Source: Glandiceps talaboti (taxonomy: Eukaryota; Hemichordata; Enteropneusta; Spengelidae). Taken from it: 64,000 bases of DNA. The notes under the pieces are model-generated. The model had not been told where the DNA came from, ran no database searches, and was given only the letters and a program-made list of their open reading frames with translations. Shown here in pieces: positions 58,562-64,000 of this stretch. Numbering within the stretch: position 1 is the first letter of the stretch; the number at the start of each line of letters is the position of its first letter. The position numbers and the translations under genes were made by a program. Where the stretch lies: assembly GCF_964340395.1 (NCBI RefSeq), contig NC_135550.1, positions 11,572,408 through 11,636,407 of the forward strand, written 5' to 3'.

Positions 58562-61500
58562 GACAGCATCAAGCTCGAAAACATCCAATGAAAAGCAGCA
58601 CGTTTTGTAAAAAAATAACTACCATAGGCAGCAGTGTTTCTTCTATGCTCAAAGAAAAATAGGTTAAATGGAAATCTTTGTCAGACCGAAGAAGAGATCA
58701 GAGCTTCCTCTTATTTTTCAAGGTTATCAACGGCCTGGTAGCTATCCCTGCTAACTCTCACTTTCAGTTTAACAAAAGACCATCCAGAAACAGACACACT
58801 AAAACTCTCATCATACCAAGTTGTAATAACGAAATCTACAAAAATTCATTCATACCAAGGACCTTAAAAGATTGGAATGCACGACCAGAGTCTGCTGTAA
58901 TGTGTAAATCACCAGAACAATTTTAAGTCCACGTTGTCATCACTCTGTGATCTGTGTGATTAAAACTAACAAAGTGCACACATCCCCCCTGGACATTTTT
59001 GCTCAATTGTGAGACAGTCTCCAGTATTCAAACAGATACAGATACACCTTAGCATTTAACAGAGACAGACAAGTACTTGAGCTTGACAACTACTTAATTT
59101 AATTCTTACCTCCATGGTAATGATAGGTTCCAGCTCATTATACTCCACAGATACAAGTTTAGCAGCTCTCTGTGCAAGGGTATGACTATCAGCAACTATT
59201 GCACCGATCACTTGACCAACACAGGTTACCTAGGAAGAAAATGGGTCATTGCAATTCAATGTAGTCAGCCCTTCAAGGGCGGGGCAATGATGTTCTTCCA
59301 AAATTTGACATTTTTAATGTGTTTTATGGTTATTTTGGTTACCATGGCTACTGATGTTCATTAAATGACCACTTTTTTTTAACTCACATGACAAACTACC
59401 CTTGGTAGTGGGGTCAATGTGCAAATAAAAAGATATTTATCAGATTTATAATGTTATTTGTGAGATGTGTGTGTATATAATGAAGACATAATTTTCATGT
59501 CTACCATGTTTCCATGGAAACAGCTATCCAATTTTAAAAAACTTATGTTACACCAGGTAGCACTAACTCATACATGTCTAACACATGGACATTTTCTTAC
59601 TGTATTATCTTTTTTTTCAATGTTTTATGTCGAATTGTGGAAAAATGATTAACATTATGGTGGTTTTGGTTACCATGACAACAGATGTTCATAAAATGAC
59701 CCCCTTTTTTGAACACAGTATAACAAACTATGCCAGGTAGGGTGGTTAATATTCAAATAAACATGATTATTATAAAAATTATGATTTCTATATAATATTT
59801 ATTTAATTATTTAATTATTATTAATATTATTATTATTATTCATACTTACTTTGTCAGTGGCAAAGACTTCTTCACCAGCTGCTGCTGGACAAATGACATT
59901 ACTACCAGGAACATCAACGTGTGTAACTAATGTATGTACCCCTAGCAGGGACAGGGCTTCAGATGCATCAATAGCTCTGCAAGGGAAATACATCATTCTT
60001 GCATAATAAATTAAGAGAAATTGTCTACGAATGGTACCATGGATGACTTCTTAAGACACAAGCAGAGATGGATAATTCTAAGCCTGTGTTCACACCATTA
60101 TTTATAGTTTTTAAAATTAAGAATTTCTACCAAGTGTTTCTTTATTTGTCCAAATCAATTTGAAATGTTTTGGACGGTTGCCATGGGAGCAGTGCCCTAG
60201 TATTACAGAAGCTGGAGGAAACCGGAGTACTCGGGGGAAAATCTGCATATTTCGCCAGGGTCAAACTGAACATCACCCTCCTTACGTACAGGCTTTATTA
60301 AATTTCAATCAAACCCAGCTGATGCTTGTCGGGTTCAACCTCAGGTTGCAGAGGGAAGAGATGCACGAGCTAACTGCTTGACCACTGACAACCTACACTG
60401 AGAAGAAAATATTCTATCAATTATCATACATTATCGGAGTATACAAAGTGTATAAACATTTATTCGTTGCTTTATTTGTAGCTGTGAGTCCGTGTGACAT
60501 TATCTAGTTATTCAATTGTCAGTCAGTTTGTTATTAATATGAATACTCCATATTCTGGTTACGAAGTTTCACCATTTCACAATTAACGATCGCAAGAGGG
60601 CATCCCAGATTTGGCAACGTGAGAGCTAGGTGGTCATGGCTGCTGATCATATGGCAATGGAAGAAGCTGGGAACAAAATGTGTCTAACAGAACTCTCCAC
60701 ATGCATATGTTTTTAAAAGGGCATTACAGTTTAAGTGGTTTGTATATTCACTCCAATCAATCATCCTTTTCTTACTCGCCAGAGCACCAGAAACGATCTT
60801 TCTATCCCGATAGCAAACCATAGGAGCGGGCAGCTCACCGTCACGTTTGCTGGGGCTAAGCTTTGGAATAGCATTCCTATCAATATTGGTAATGTAAATA
60901 GCAGGTGTCATTTTAAATGGGAGTTCAAAAAATATCTATATTCAGAAGACTAGGCATATCTAGCCGTCATACACAACTTGACAACAGTTTGCTTATGTTG
61001 CATTAGTATTGTTTCTTGTATATTCTTTTCTTTTTCCCCCTTTTTTCTCATTTGTTTGTTTATTTTGCTGATTTCTTCGCATGTATTTGAACTGCGAACC
61101 GTTTTTGAAAACCATGTATAGTATATTCTCTTTCTCTTTATATCGTATGATCAGCAGGCCCAGAGTTTTAGTAATCTTTAGCATTGTAAAAGGGGTCGGA
61201 CTCGACTAGTTGTGGAAACAACTATTTTTCGTCTCCTTTCCCATGGTGAATATTTACAATGACTGTATGTGTTGTAATTCTTTATGTAATACTCATACTA
61301 CTGGGAATAAAGATTGTTATTATTATTATAGACATGTCTTTATTACTGGTAGTCACTATTAAGAAGTGAAGAAGAACACAACACATTTTAATGAATGGTA
61401 ACTTCATGTCTGCTATATTTCTGATATAATACAAAGGTAACAGCACTCCTAATGGCCATGGCCAAACCCTGAAATCTCTTTCCTCTGAGTCTCTGGTAAG

Positions 61501-62785
61501 TGGACTATAATCTATTAAAGTTTCATGGAATTCAGTATCCAGCAGTTCTAAACTCAAATACAAGTTTACTGTCCTAAATTTCCTTTTCACAGGTTTTATT
61601 ATTTGCTGATATATGCACTTAGTATGTGTTGACATGCTGATCTAAATAAGTCTTCGTAGAATACACAGTCCCCCCCCCTCCCATGCAATGTGTAAACACT
61701 GCAAAATAAACAAACAAATGAGAAAAAAAGGGGGAAAAGAAAAGAATATACACGAAACAATACTAATGCAACATAACAATACTAATGCAACATAAGCAAA
61801 CTGTTGTCAAGTTGTGTATGACGGCTAGTAGATATGCCTAGTCTTCTGAATGTAGATATTTTTTGAACTCCCACCTAATATGTATTTGGCTTGAAATAAA
61901 TCAGATATTGCATGTCTGAGAAATGACGTATTATGGACGGGTCGGATGGAGCCCATTGTAGTAGCCTCCACATTGGTGGTGGTGGTGGGGGGGGGGCTAA
62001 AAATGTAGCAGCCAAATTCATTCGACTCACCGTATCTCAGCATGAGCTTTTGTACTTGTCACCATTGCAAGGTATAATTCACCTAAGATAAACGGCAAAA
62101 GGTTGCAAGGCAGAGTAAGCAACTAACTTGTAGTTTATGACGGTTGCATCAATAGCAGCAGCAGCAGTGGTGGTATAGCAACAATAGGAGTTATTATTGA
62201 AATAGCGCAACAAGTTGTGTAGTCTGTGAGGTACACTGATGGGGCGCCCTCCCACATCAGTCACCCTAGAGCAGGCTGGAGAGGGCAGAGCAACATGACA
62301 AATCTAAGTCTACAAGTTGTAGTGTTAAAAACACAAAATCTGATATTATAATGTTTCCACAAAATAAGAGAGGATATGTGCAGTTGTGATGGAAATGTTT
62401 CTTTGGAGCAACCCGTGTTCCGTTTCTATGCTATAGTCTATGGTAATATATAAGGAGTTAAGACTGGTCTCATTGTGAAAACAGAAATTGCCTACACCAA
62501 CTCAATGAATGCGGAGACAAAAAGATTGTGTTATAAATGATTTCATCACCAGCAGTTTTCCCCATAAACCCTTACAGCAGGAAAGTCAAATATGGTTGGT
62601 TGAACACATTCAATGGCAGTAGTTTTTGGGTTGTTTTATTTACATACTGCCTGTTATTTCTAGATACCTTGTATTGGGGGAATGTCATCACAATAGCGAG
62701 CTTCTCCTGTAGCTTGTTTGAAGGCAGATGAATGAACCATTGGTCTACCTACAGCATCATCAACAGGTTGACCTGGTGCAACTTC
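44122..62785 (-). CDS. XDH: Xanthine dehydrogenase copy A, exons 16-32 (C-terminal 771 residues; 5' part beyond the right edge)
   Basis: Molybdopterin-binding half of a second XDH gene. Exons on the minus strand: 62668-62785, 62031-62082, 59850-59976, 59110-59229, 55975-56199, 54952-55085, 53863-54037, 52783-52974, 51051-51199, 50204-50285, 49691-49915, 48798-48872, 48193-48245, 47381-47561, 46891-47079, 45399-45566, 44122-44172. All joins are in phase and open. Molybdenum-site residues, in bovine numbering, can be placed: Gln767 (STQN), Glu802 (GGKETR), Arg880 (MERAL), Phe914 (FRGFGG), Phe1009 (VSF) and Glu1261 (AVGEPP). Thr1010 is replaced by Ile. The gene lies upstream of copy B in the same orientation, 24 kb away. 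An ATTAAA on the minus strand near 43950-43955 is a possible polyadenylation signal, about 170 bp past the stop. FeS and FAD exons should lie beyond 64000. Confidence 0.93.
45399..45566 (-). CDS. XDH: XDH copy A exon 31 (catalytic Glu)
   Basis: 56 codons: [20 protein letters not shown], then [20 protein letters not shown]. Glu of AVGEPP corresponds to bovine Glu1261, the active-site base. Donor GTAAGG, phase 0. Confidence 0.98.
45765..45910. repeat. About 70-bp direct repeat pair
   Basis: Two diverged units, each with ATTTGGCC(C/A)CT(A/G)GGAGT(G/A)CTGTTCAG and CTTTTGGAC, in intron 30 of XDH copy A. Confidence 0.65.
46891..47079 (-). CDS. XDH: XDH copy A exon 30
   Basis: 63 codons: [20 protein letters not shown], then [20 protein letters not shown] and NERAIYSSK. 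Matches (V/I)EGAFxQGxGLFTxEE and RGPxxYKIPxFGxxPxEF. Phase 0. Confidence 0.98.
47381..47561 (-). CDS. XDH: XDH copy A exon 29
   Basis: Encodes [20 protein letters not shown], then [20 protein letters not shown] and [10 protein letters not shown], all strongly conserved near the C-terminus of XDH. Ends in phase 0. Confidence 0.98.
47738..48136. mobile_element. MITE family 1, copy 3
   Basis: More diverged member, with degraded ends TGTTTTTCCGAATAC and ACGTTATTGGAAAG, in intron 28 of XDH copy A. The internal order of motifs matches the other copies. Confidence 0.65.
48193..48245 (-). CDS. XDH: XDH copy A exon 28
   Basis: 53 bases encoding [17 protein letters not shown] plus two bases of Lys. 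The [11 protein letters not shown](K/R) motif is characteristic of XDH. A MITE copy ends about 57 bases from the donor side. Confidence 0.95.
48798..48872 (-). CDS. XDH: XDH copy A exon 27
   Basis: 25 codons: [20 protein letters not shown] and SWEEW, matching ACQxIxxRLEPxxxxNPxGxWxxW. Acceptor CACACAG, donor GTAAGG. Confidence 0.95.
49691..49915 (-). CDS. XDH: XDH copy A exon 26 (GGTEMGQG)
   Basis: 75 codons: [20 protein letters not shown], then [20 protein letters not shown] and [10 protein letters not shown], a molybdopterin-contacting region near-invariant in XDH. Phase 0 at both ends. Confidence 0.98.
50204..50285 (-). CDS. XDH: XDH copy A exon 25 (variant active-site strand)
   Basis: Encodes [20 protein letters not shown], then IFAPLNQ. 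Mammalian XDH reads ENCWKKRG here; its Cys992, one of the two switch cysteines, is Arg. The Phe1009 position is kept but the next residue, Thr1010 in bovine XDH, is Ile. Confidence 0.94.
50500..50865 (+). mobile_element. LINE ORF N-terminal fragment with 2A-like motif
   Basis: Open frame of about 121 codons on the plus strand, antisense to XDH intron 24. It has a hydrophobic stretch and ends with [22 protein letters not shown] Leu-rich segment followed by a D-x-x-x-NPGP motif is typical of the N-termini of some CR1/L2-type LINE proteins in marine invertebrates, where it matches the 2A ribosome-skipping or targeting signal. The frame stops ten residues after NPGP and no reverse transcriptase follows, so this is a truncated relic. 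Confidence 0.55.
51051..51199 (-). CDS. XDH: XDH copy A exon 24
   Basis: Encodes [17 protein letters not shown], then [16 protein letters not shown]; the family has VRxxNMYxEGDLTxFNQ and a helical stretch around RCWxEC. Donor GTATGA; ends AG, completed to Ser by exon 25. Confidence 0.95.
51565..52125. mobile_element. About 560-bp fold-back element
   Basis: Arms of about 170 bp (51565-51735 and about 51925-52125) are imperfect inverted copies. Matching blocks include TTTGTGGTGA/TCACCACAAA, AAATTCTCTCTTTATA/TATAAAGAGAGAATT and AATTAAAACACCC/GGGTGTTTTAATT. It lies in intron 23 of XDH copy A, next to a run of ATTGAT/ATCAAT words. Confidence 0.75.
52783..52974 (-). CDS. XDH: XDH copy A exon 23 (Arg880 and Phe914 equivalents)
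   Basis: 64 codons. [17 protein letters not shown] carries the equivalent of bovine Arg880; [18 protein letters not shown] carries Phe914, which stacks on the substrate. Phase 0 at both ends, acceptor CACAG, donor GTATTG. Confidence 0.97.
53863..54037 (-). CDS. XDH: XDH copy A exon 22
   Basis: Encodes [20 protein letters not shown], then [12 protein letters not shown] and [12 protein letters not shown], matching RPVRCxLDRxEDMxxTGxRHPFxxxYKVGF. Donor GTAAGT. Confidence 0.97.
54232..54306. repeat. Small inverted repeat
   Basis: ACACAGTGTCTGCTCTGTA and TACAGAGCATGCGGACACTGTGT pair over about 19 bases with a small bulge, in intron 21 of XDH copy A. Confidence 0.7.
54490..54925. mobile_element. 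About 390-bp fold-back/TIR element
   Basis: Imperfect inverted arms at about 54490-54580 and 54800-54880 share TTGTTCTGTGAGT, CCGATACCTACAT, ACACAATACC and GGTGTTC. Just to the right, ATCGGATTTTAATCAGATTG at 54902-54921 matches the end of the 229-bp palindrome at 37003-37231, pointing to a related family. Confidence 0.7.
54952..55085 (-). CDS. XDH: XDH copy A exon 21 ([10 protein letters not shown])
   Basis: Encodes [15 protein letters not shown], then [15 protein letters not shown]. Glu of GGKETR corresponds to bovine Glu802 in the active site. It ends AA before a GTAAGC donor, and Lys is completed by exon 22. Confidence 0.97.
55765..55885. repeat. Interspersed repeat family 3
   Basis: Shares AAATCAGATATTGCATGTCT, GAGAAATG, GGACGGAC and GAGCCCATTGTAATAGC with 1030-1160 and 61880-62000. 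It ends in a C- or G-rich tract and AGCTA. Function unknown. Confidence 0.65.
55975..56199 (-). CDS. XDH: XDH copy A exon 20 (QEHFYLET and STQN)
   Basis: 75 codons. [20 protein letters not shown] is the family signature; SSTQN holds the equivalent of bovine Gln767 at the molybdenum site. The acceptor at 56200-56202 lies about 12 bases from the end of a 2.1-kb TIR element, so part of its pyrimidine tract is transposon sequence. Confidence 0.97.
56215..58316. mobile_element. 2.1-kb TIR element with internal tandem repeats
   Basis: Ends are inverted copies of TTAGGGAC(C/T)GGTCAGTTTCTT (56215-56240 and 58293-58316). Just inside both ends are G-rich tracts containing GGGGGGTCA and CTGTTTT. The centre (about 57297-58040) holds three diverged units of about 250 bp with GGTGCTGTCTTGTAAAGC, AAAGGGTCTGAATAGTCT and TACTGTCAAGATGCTATC. 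No transposase frame was seen, so it is non-autonomous. Its left end lies about 12 bases from the acceptor of XDH exon 20. Confidence 0.75.
58441..58560. repeat. (CATA)n and (CA)n microsatellites
   Basis: CATA units at about 58440-58485 and CA units at about 58523-58558, in intron 19 of XDH copy A. Confidence 0.95.
58655..58926 (+). mobile_element. LINE reverse transcriptase C-terminal remnant 1
   Basis: Plus-strand frame with [20 protein letters not shown], then [10 protein letters not shown] and [14 protein letters not shown]. This matches the C-terminal end of CR1/Jockey-like non-LTR retrotransposon proteins (LxxRRxxxxLxxFYKIxNGLVxIP, then SFFPRTxxxWNxLP). A stop codon precedes VKWK in frame, so the rest is lost. 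Antisense within XDH intron 19. Confidence 0.8.
59110..59229 (-). CDS. XDH: XDH copy A exon 19
   Basis: 40 codons, phase 0: [14 protein letters not shown], then [20 protein letters not shown]. Matches the conserved VxxVGxxIGxxVADxxxxAxRAAxxVxVxYExLxxII of the family. Confidence 0.97.
59275..59770. repeat. About 115-bp direct repeat pair
   Basis: Units at about 59310-59450 and 59645-59770 share TTTTGGTTACCATG, GATGTTCAT(T/A)AAATGACC and CAAATAAA, about 375 bases apart, in intron 18 of XDH copy A. Confidence 0.6.
59850..59976 (-). CDS. XDH: XDH copy A exon 18
   Basis: Encodes [20 protein letters not shown], then [20 protein letters not shown] and DK. Corresponds to the IDxSxAxxxPGVxxFxxxxDVPGSN stretch of the molybdopterin domain. 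The downstream intron begins with an ATT/TTA-rich run. Confidence 0.95.
60165..60400 (-). mobile_element. tRNA-derived SINE, copy 3
   Basis: Minus-strand head at about 60300-60395 with GGTCAAGCAGTTAGC and GGTTGAACCCG, then a body with CGAGTACTCCGGTTTCCTCC, the motif that recalls Deu-type SINE cores. Located in intron 17 of XDH copy A. Confidence 0.65.
60735..61330 (+). mobile_element. LINE 3' end remnant 2 (C-terminus plus 3' UTR)
   Basis: The frame ending at 60953 reads [20 protein letters not shown], then [14 protein letters not shown] and [11 protein letters not shown]. These are the usual last residues of LINE reverse transcriptases (GxxLWNxLPxxI...FKxxLKxYL). A non-coding tail follows to GGGAATAAAGATTGTTATTATTATTATA near 61330, a typical LINE terminus with an ATT microsatellite. 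Intron 17 of XDH copy A. Confidence 0.8.
61690..61868 (-). mobile_element. Inverted fragment of the same LINE 3' UTR
   Basis: Reverse complement of about 60920-61065: both contain TATCTAGCCGTCATACACAA-type, AACAGTTTGCTTATGTTGCA and TTTCTCATTTGTTTGTTTAT sequence. It carries a short internal duplication of CATAACAATACTAATGCAA. It ends where the XDH segmental duplicate begins (61872). Confidence 0.75.
62031..62082 (-). CDS. XDH: XDH copy A exon 17
   Basis: Encodes [16 protein letters not shown] between CTTAG and GTGAGT splice sites. It is the 52-nt twin of 1184-1235, with Met for Ile. Confidence 0.93.
62668..62785 (-). CDS. XDH: XDH copy A exon 16
   Basis: Counterpart of 2025-2142, identical but for one base. 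About 180 bp of intron directly past its donor in copy B is absent here. Copy A exon 15 should lie just past the right edge: by homology the window ends about 40 bp before it. Confidence 0.96.
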
Positions 62786-62825
62786 CTGTCAGAATAAAAT
62801 AAAAATAAGGCCAAATAGAAAATGA

Positions 62826-63227
62826 TATGTTTCCGGTAACCCGACCAACCCTAGTTTAAGCTGCCAACCCTAAACGGTGTTTTTTACATTCACACAATAT
62901 AACATAGTGAGAATGTACTACTATCTGCGTGTAAATTTTCCTGCCAAACTATCTTTGGTCAATTCTTTATTAAAATCCCATCCCAGAAAAATCGAGTCTT
63001 TCAAAAATGTTAGTTGACTTTATAAAATACAGTCTACATATCGTGTTCATGTACTTCACACATCATTGTCTTCATTTATTTCTTTTATATCTCGCCAAAC
63101 TATCACAGAAGTATTTTTACAAACTGGTCTTAGGATTGAAGCAATTTCTCCCCCAAAAAGAAAATAAGAAAATAAAATTCTGACCTACCTACCCTATTTT
63201 CTGAAGCCATGTTATCGGAAACAAACA
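62826..63227. mobile_element. MITE family 1, copy 4
   Basis: Ends TGTTTCCGGTAAC and GTTATCGGAAACAAACA. Lies in intron 15 of copy A, at the same place as copy 1 in copy B, so it was inserted before the duplication. Confidence 0.75.
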
Positions 63228-64000
63228 TTTTTGTTTGCCTAAATTTTTAATACACGTCAAAAGTCAAAAGCACTGGGCGCTTGCCTGAGTGAGGGCGCTA
63301 ATGCAGTTTGGAGGAATGTATCACTGAAGTTATCATTGATGTCATTTCCTGATACAAGTACGTTATTTCTATATACCCCTACTATACAGAACTGGACGGG
63401 ACATTTTGACATCATTCATTTAAGCCCAACACTATATAGAAGACTGTGTAGGTATTACGTTAGTCAGCAAAACATCTTCTTTCATCTGTGTCAAATGTTG
63501 ATCAGAGTCTAATGTTGCAAATATTTTTCAGTTCTTTATAAGAATAATATTTTTCACAAGAAATTTAGTTTTTTATACTGAAATTCATCCTCAGAAAAAA
63601 AAATTCCTCTTGAATTTGAAGAAATTCTCAGTCAGGTAATTAAGTTGACGTTTGTTAATACTCACTACTACTTGGACCCATATTTTAAAAGAGTTAACTA
63701 TAGATACACAGTTAAATTCCTAGCAAGATATTATTCGAAATCTTTCACCTGAAGACTGAAAAAGAAAGTGATCTTAAAACACGGAAGCGTATCAAATAAG
63801 GAAGTGGTGCTTAGTAGCCAGCATAAGAACAAAAAGAGGGATTATCTAAGCCTTTAAGGCTTCCTTCCCTGTCTTGCCATGGTTTCGTCCATGGCGATCA
63901 TAGTAAATCATAGTAAATCAACCTTTGAAACTATGGATATCATGGGTCAGAGGTCATATGGCTGACATTCATAGACATATACTTCATGCTGTGGGTATGT

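Larger units (their letters stand above)
61872..64000. repeat. XDH: Right copy of the duplicated XDH segment
   Basis: Matches 1022-4331 to the edge of the window. It carries about 90 extra bp near 63825-63915 and lacks the two larger insertions of the left copy. Single-base differences are scattered at a few percent in introns, but only one per exon. Confidence 0.9.

Noticed and set aside
61282-61635. XDH exon 17 in the frame with [13 protein letters not shown]
   Set aside because: Weak resemblance to ELYLxLV; the true exon with STKAHAEI and correct phases is at 62031-62082.

Overview
The window is animal nuclear DNA: AT-rich, with long introns, GT-AG splice sites and many transposon remnants and simple repeats. 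The only protein-coding gene I recognise is xanthine dehydrogenase (XDH), on the minus strand, in two head-to-tail copies that are both cut by the window ends. The species cannot be named from the sequence. Deep introns, LINE fragments of the CR1/Jockey/L2 type with a 2A-like motif, tRNA-derived SINEs and many MITE or fold-back elements suggest a marine invertebrate such as an invertebrate deuterostome or lophotrochozoan; this is inference.

Layout. Copy B (minus strand) starts with its ATG at 19768 and runs leftwards through 17 exons: two 2Fe-2S domains, the FAD domain, the linker and the start of the molybdopterin domain. It leaves the window after the exon at 1184-1235. Copy A (minus strand) enters from the right with the exon at 62668-62785 and ends at the stop codon at 44122-44124, giving 17 exons for nearly the whole molybdopterin domain. 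Exons 16 and 17 occur in both copies. With one set of shared exons the two halves add up to 32 exons and about 1339 residues, the usual XDH length, with every splice phase matching. The simplest reading is a recent tandem duplication with a period near 60 kb. An assembly duplication or uncollapsed haplotype is the main alternative.

About 24 kb separates the stop of A (44122) from the start of B (19768). I find no convincing protein gene there. It holds a 6.6-kb 27-bp minisatellite with a 1.6-kb higher-order period (22.8-29.4 kb), a 37-bp satellite, a 229-bp near-perfect palindrome, an 18-bp satellite and long microsatellites. Introns carry a four-copy TIR MITE family, a 2.1-kb TIR element touching a splice acceptor, LINE 3' ends, a LINE N-terminal ORF with a 2A-like motif, SINEs and fold-back elements.

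Function. XDH oxidises hypoxanthine to xanthine and xanthine to urate, passing electrons from the molybdenum centre through two 2Fe-2S clusters and FAD to NAD+. Cluster cysteines, FAD motifs and most molybdenum-site residues are present. The two cysteines that switch mammalian XDH to an oxidase are not.
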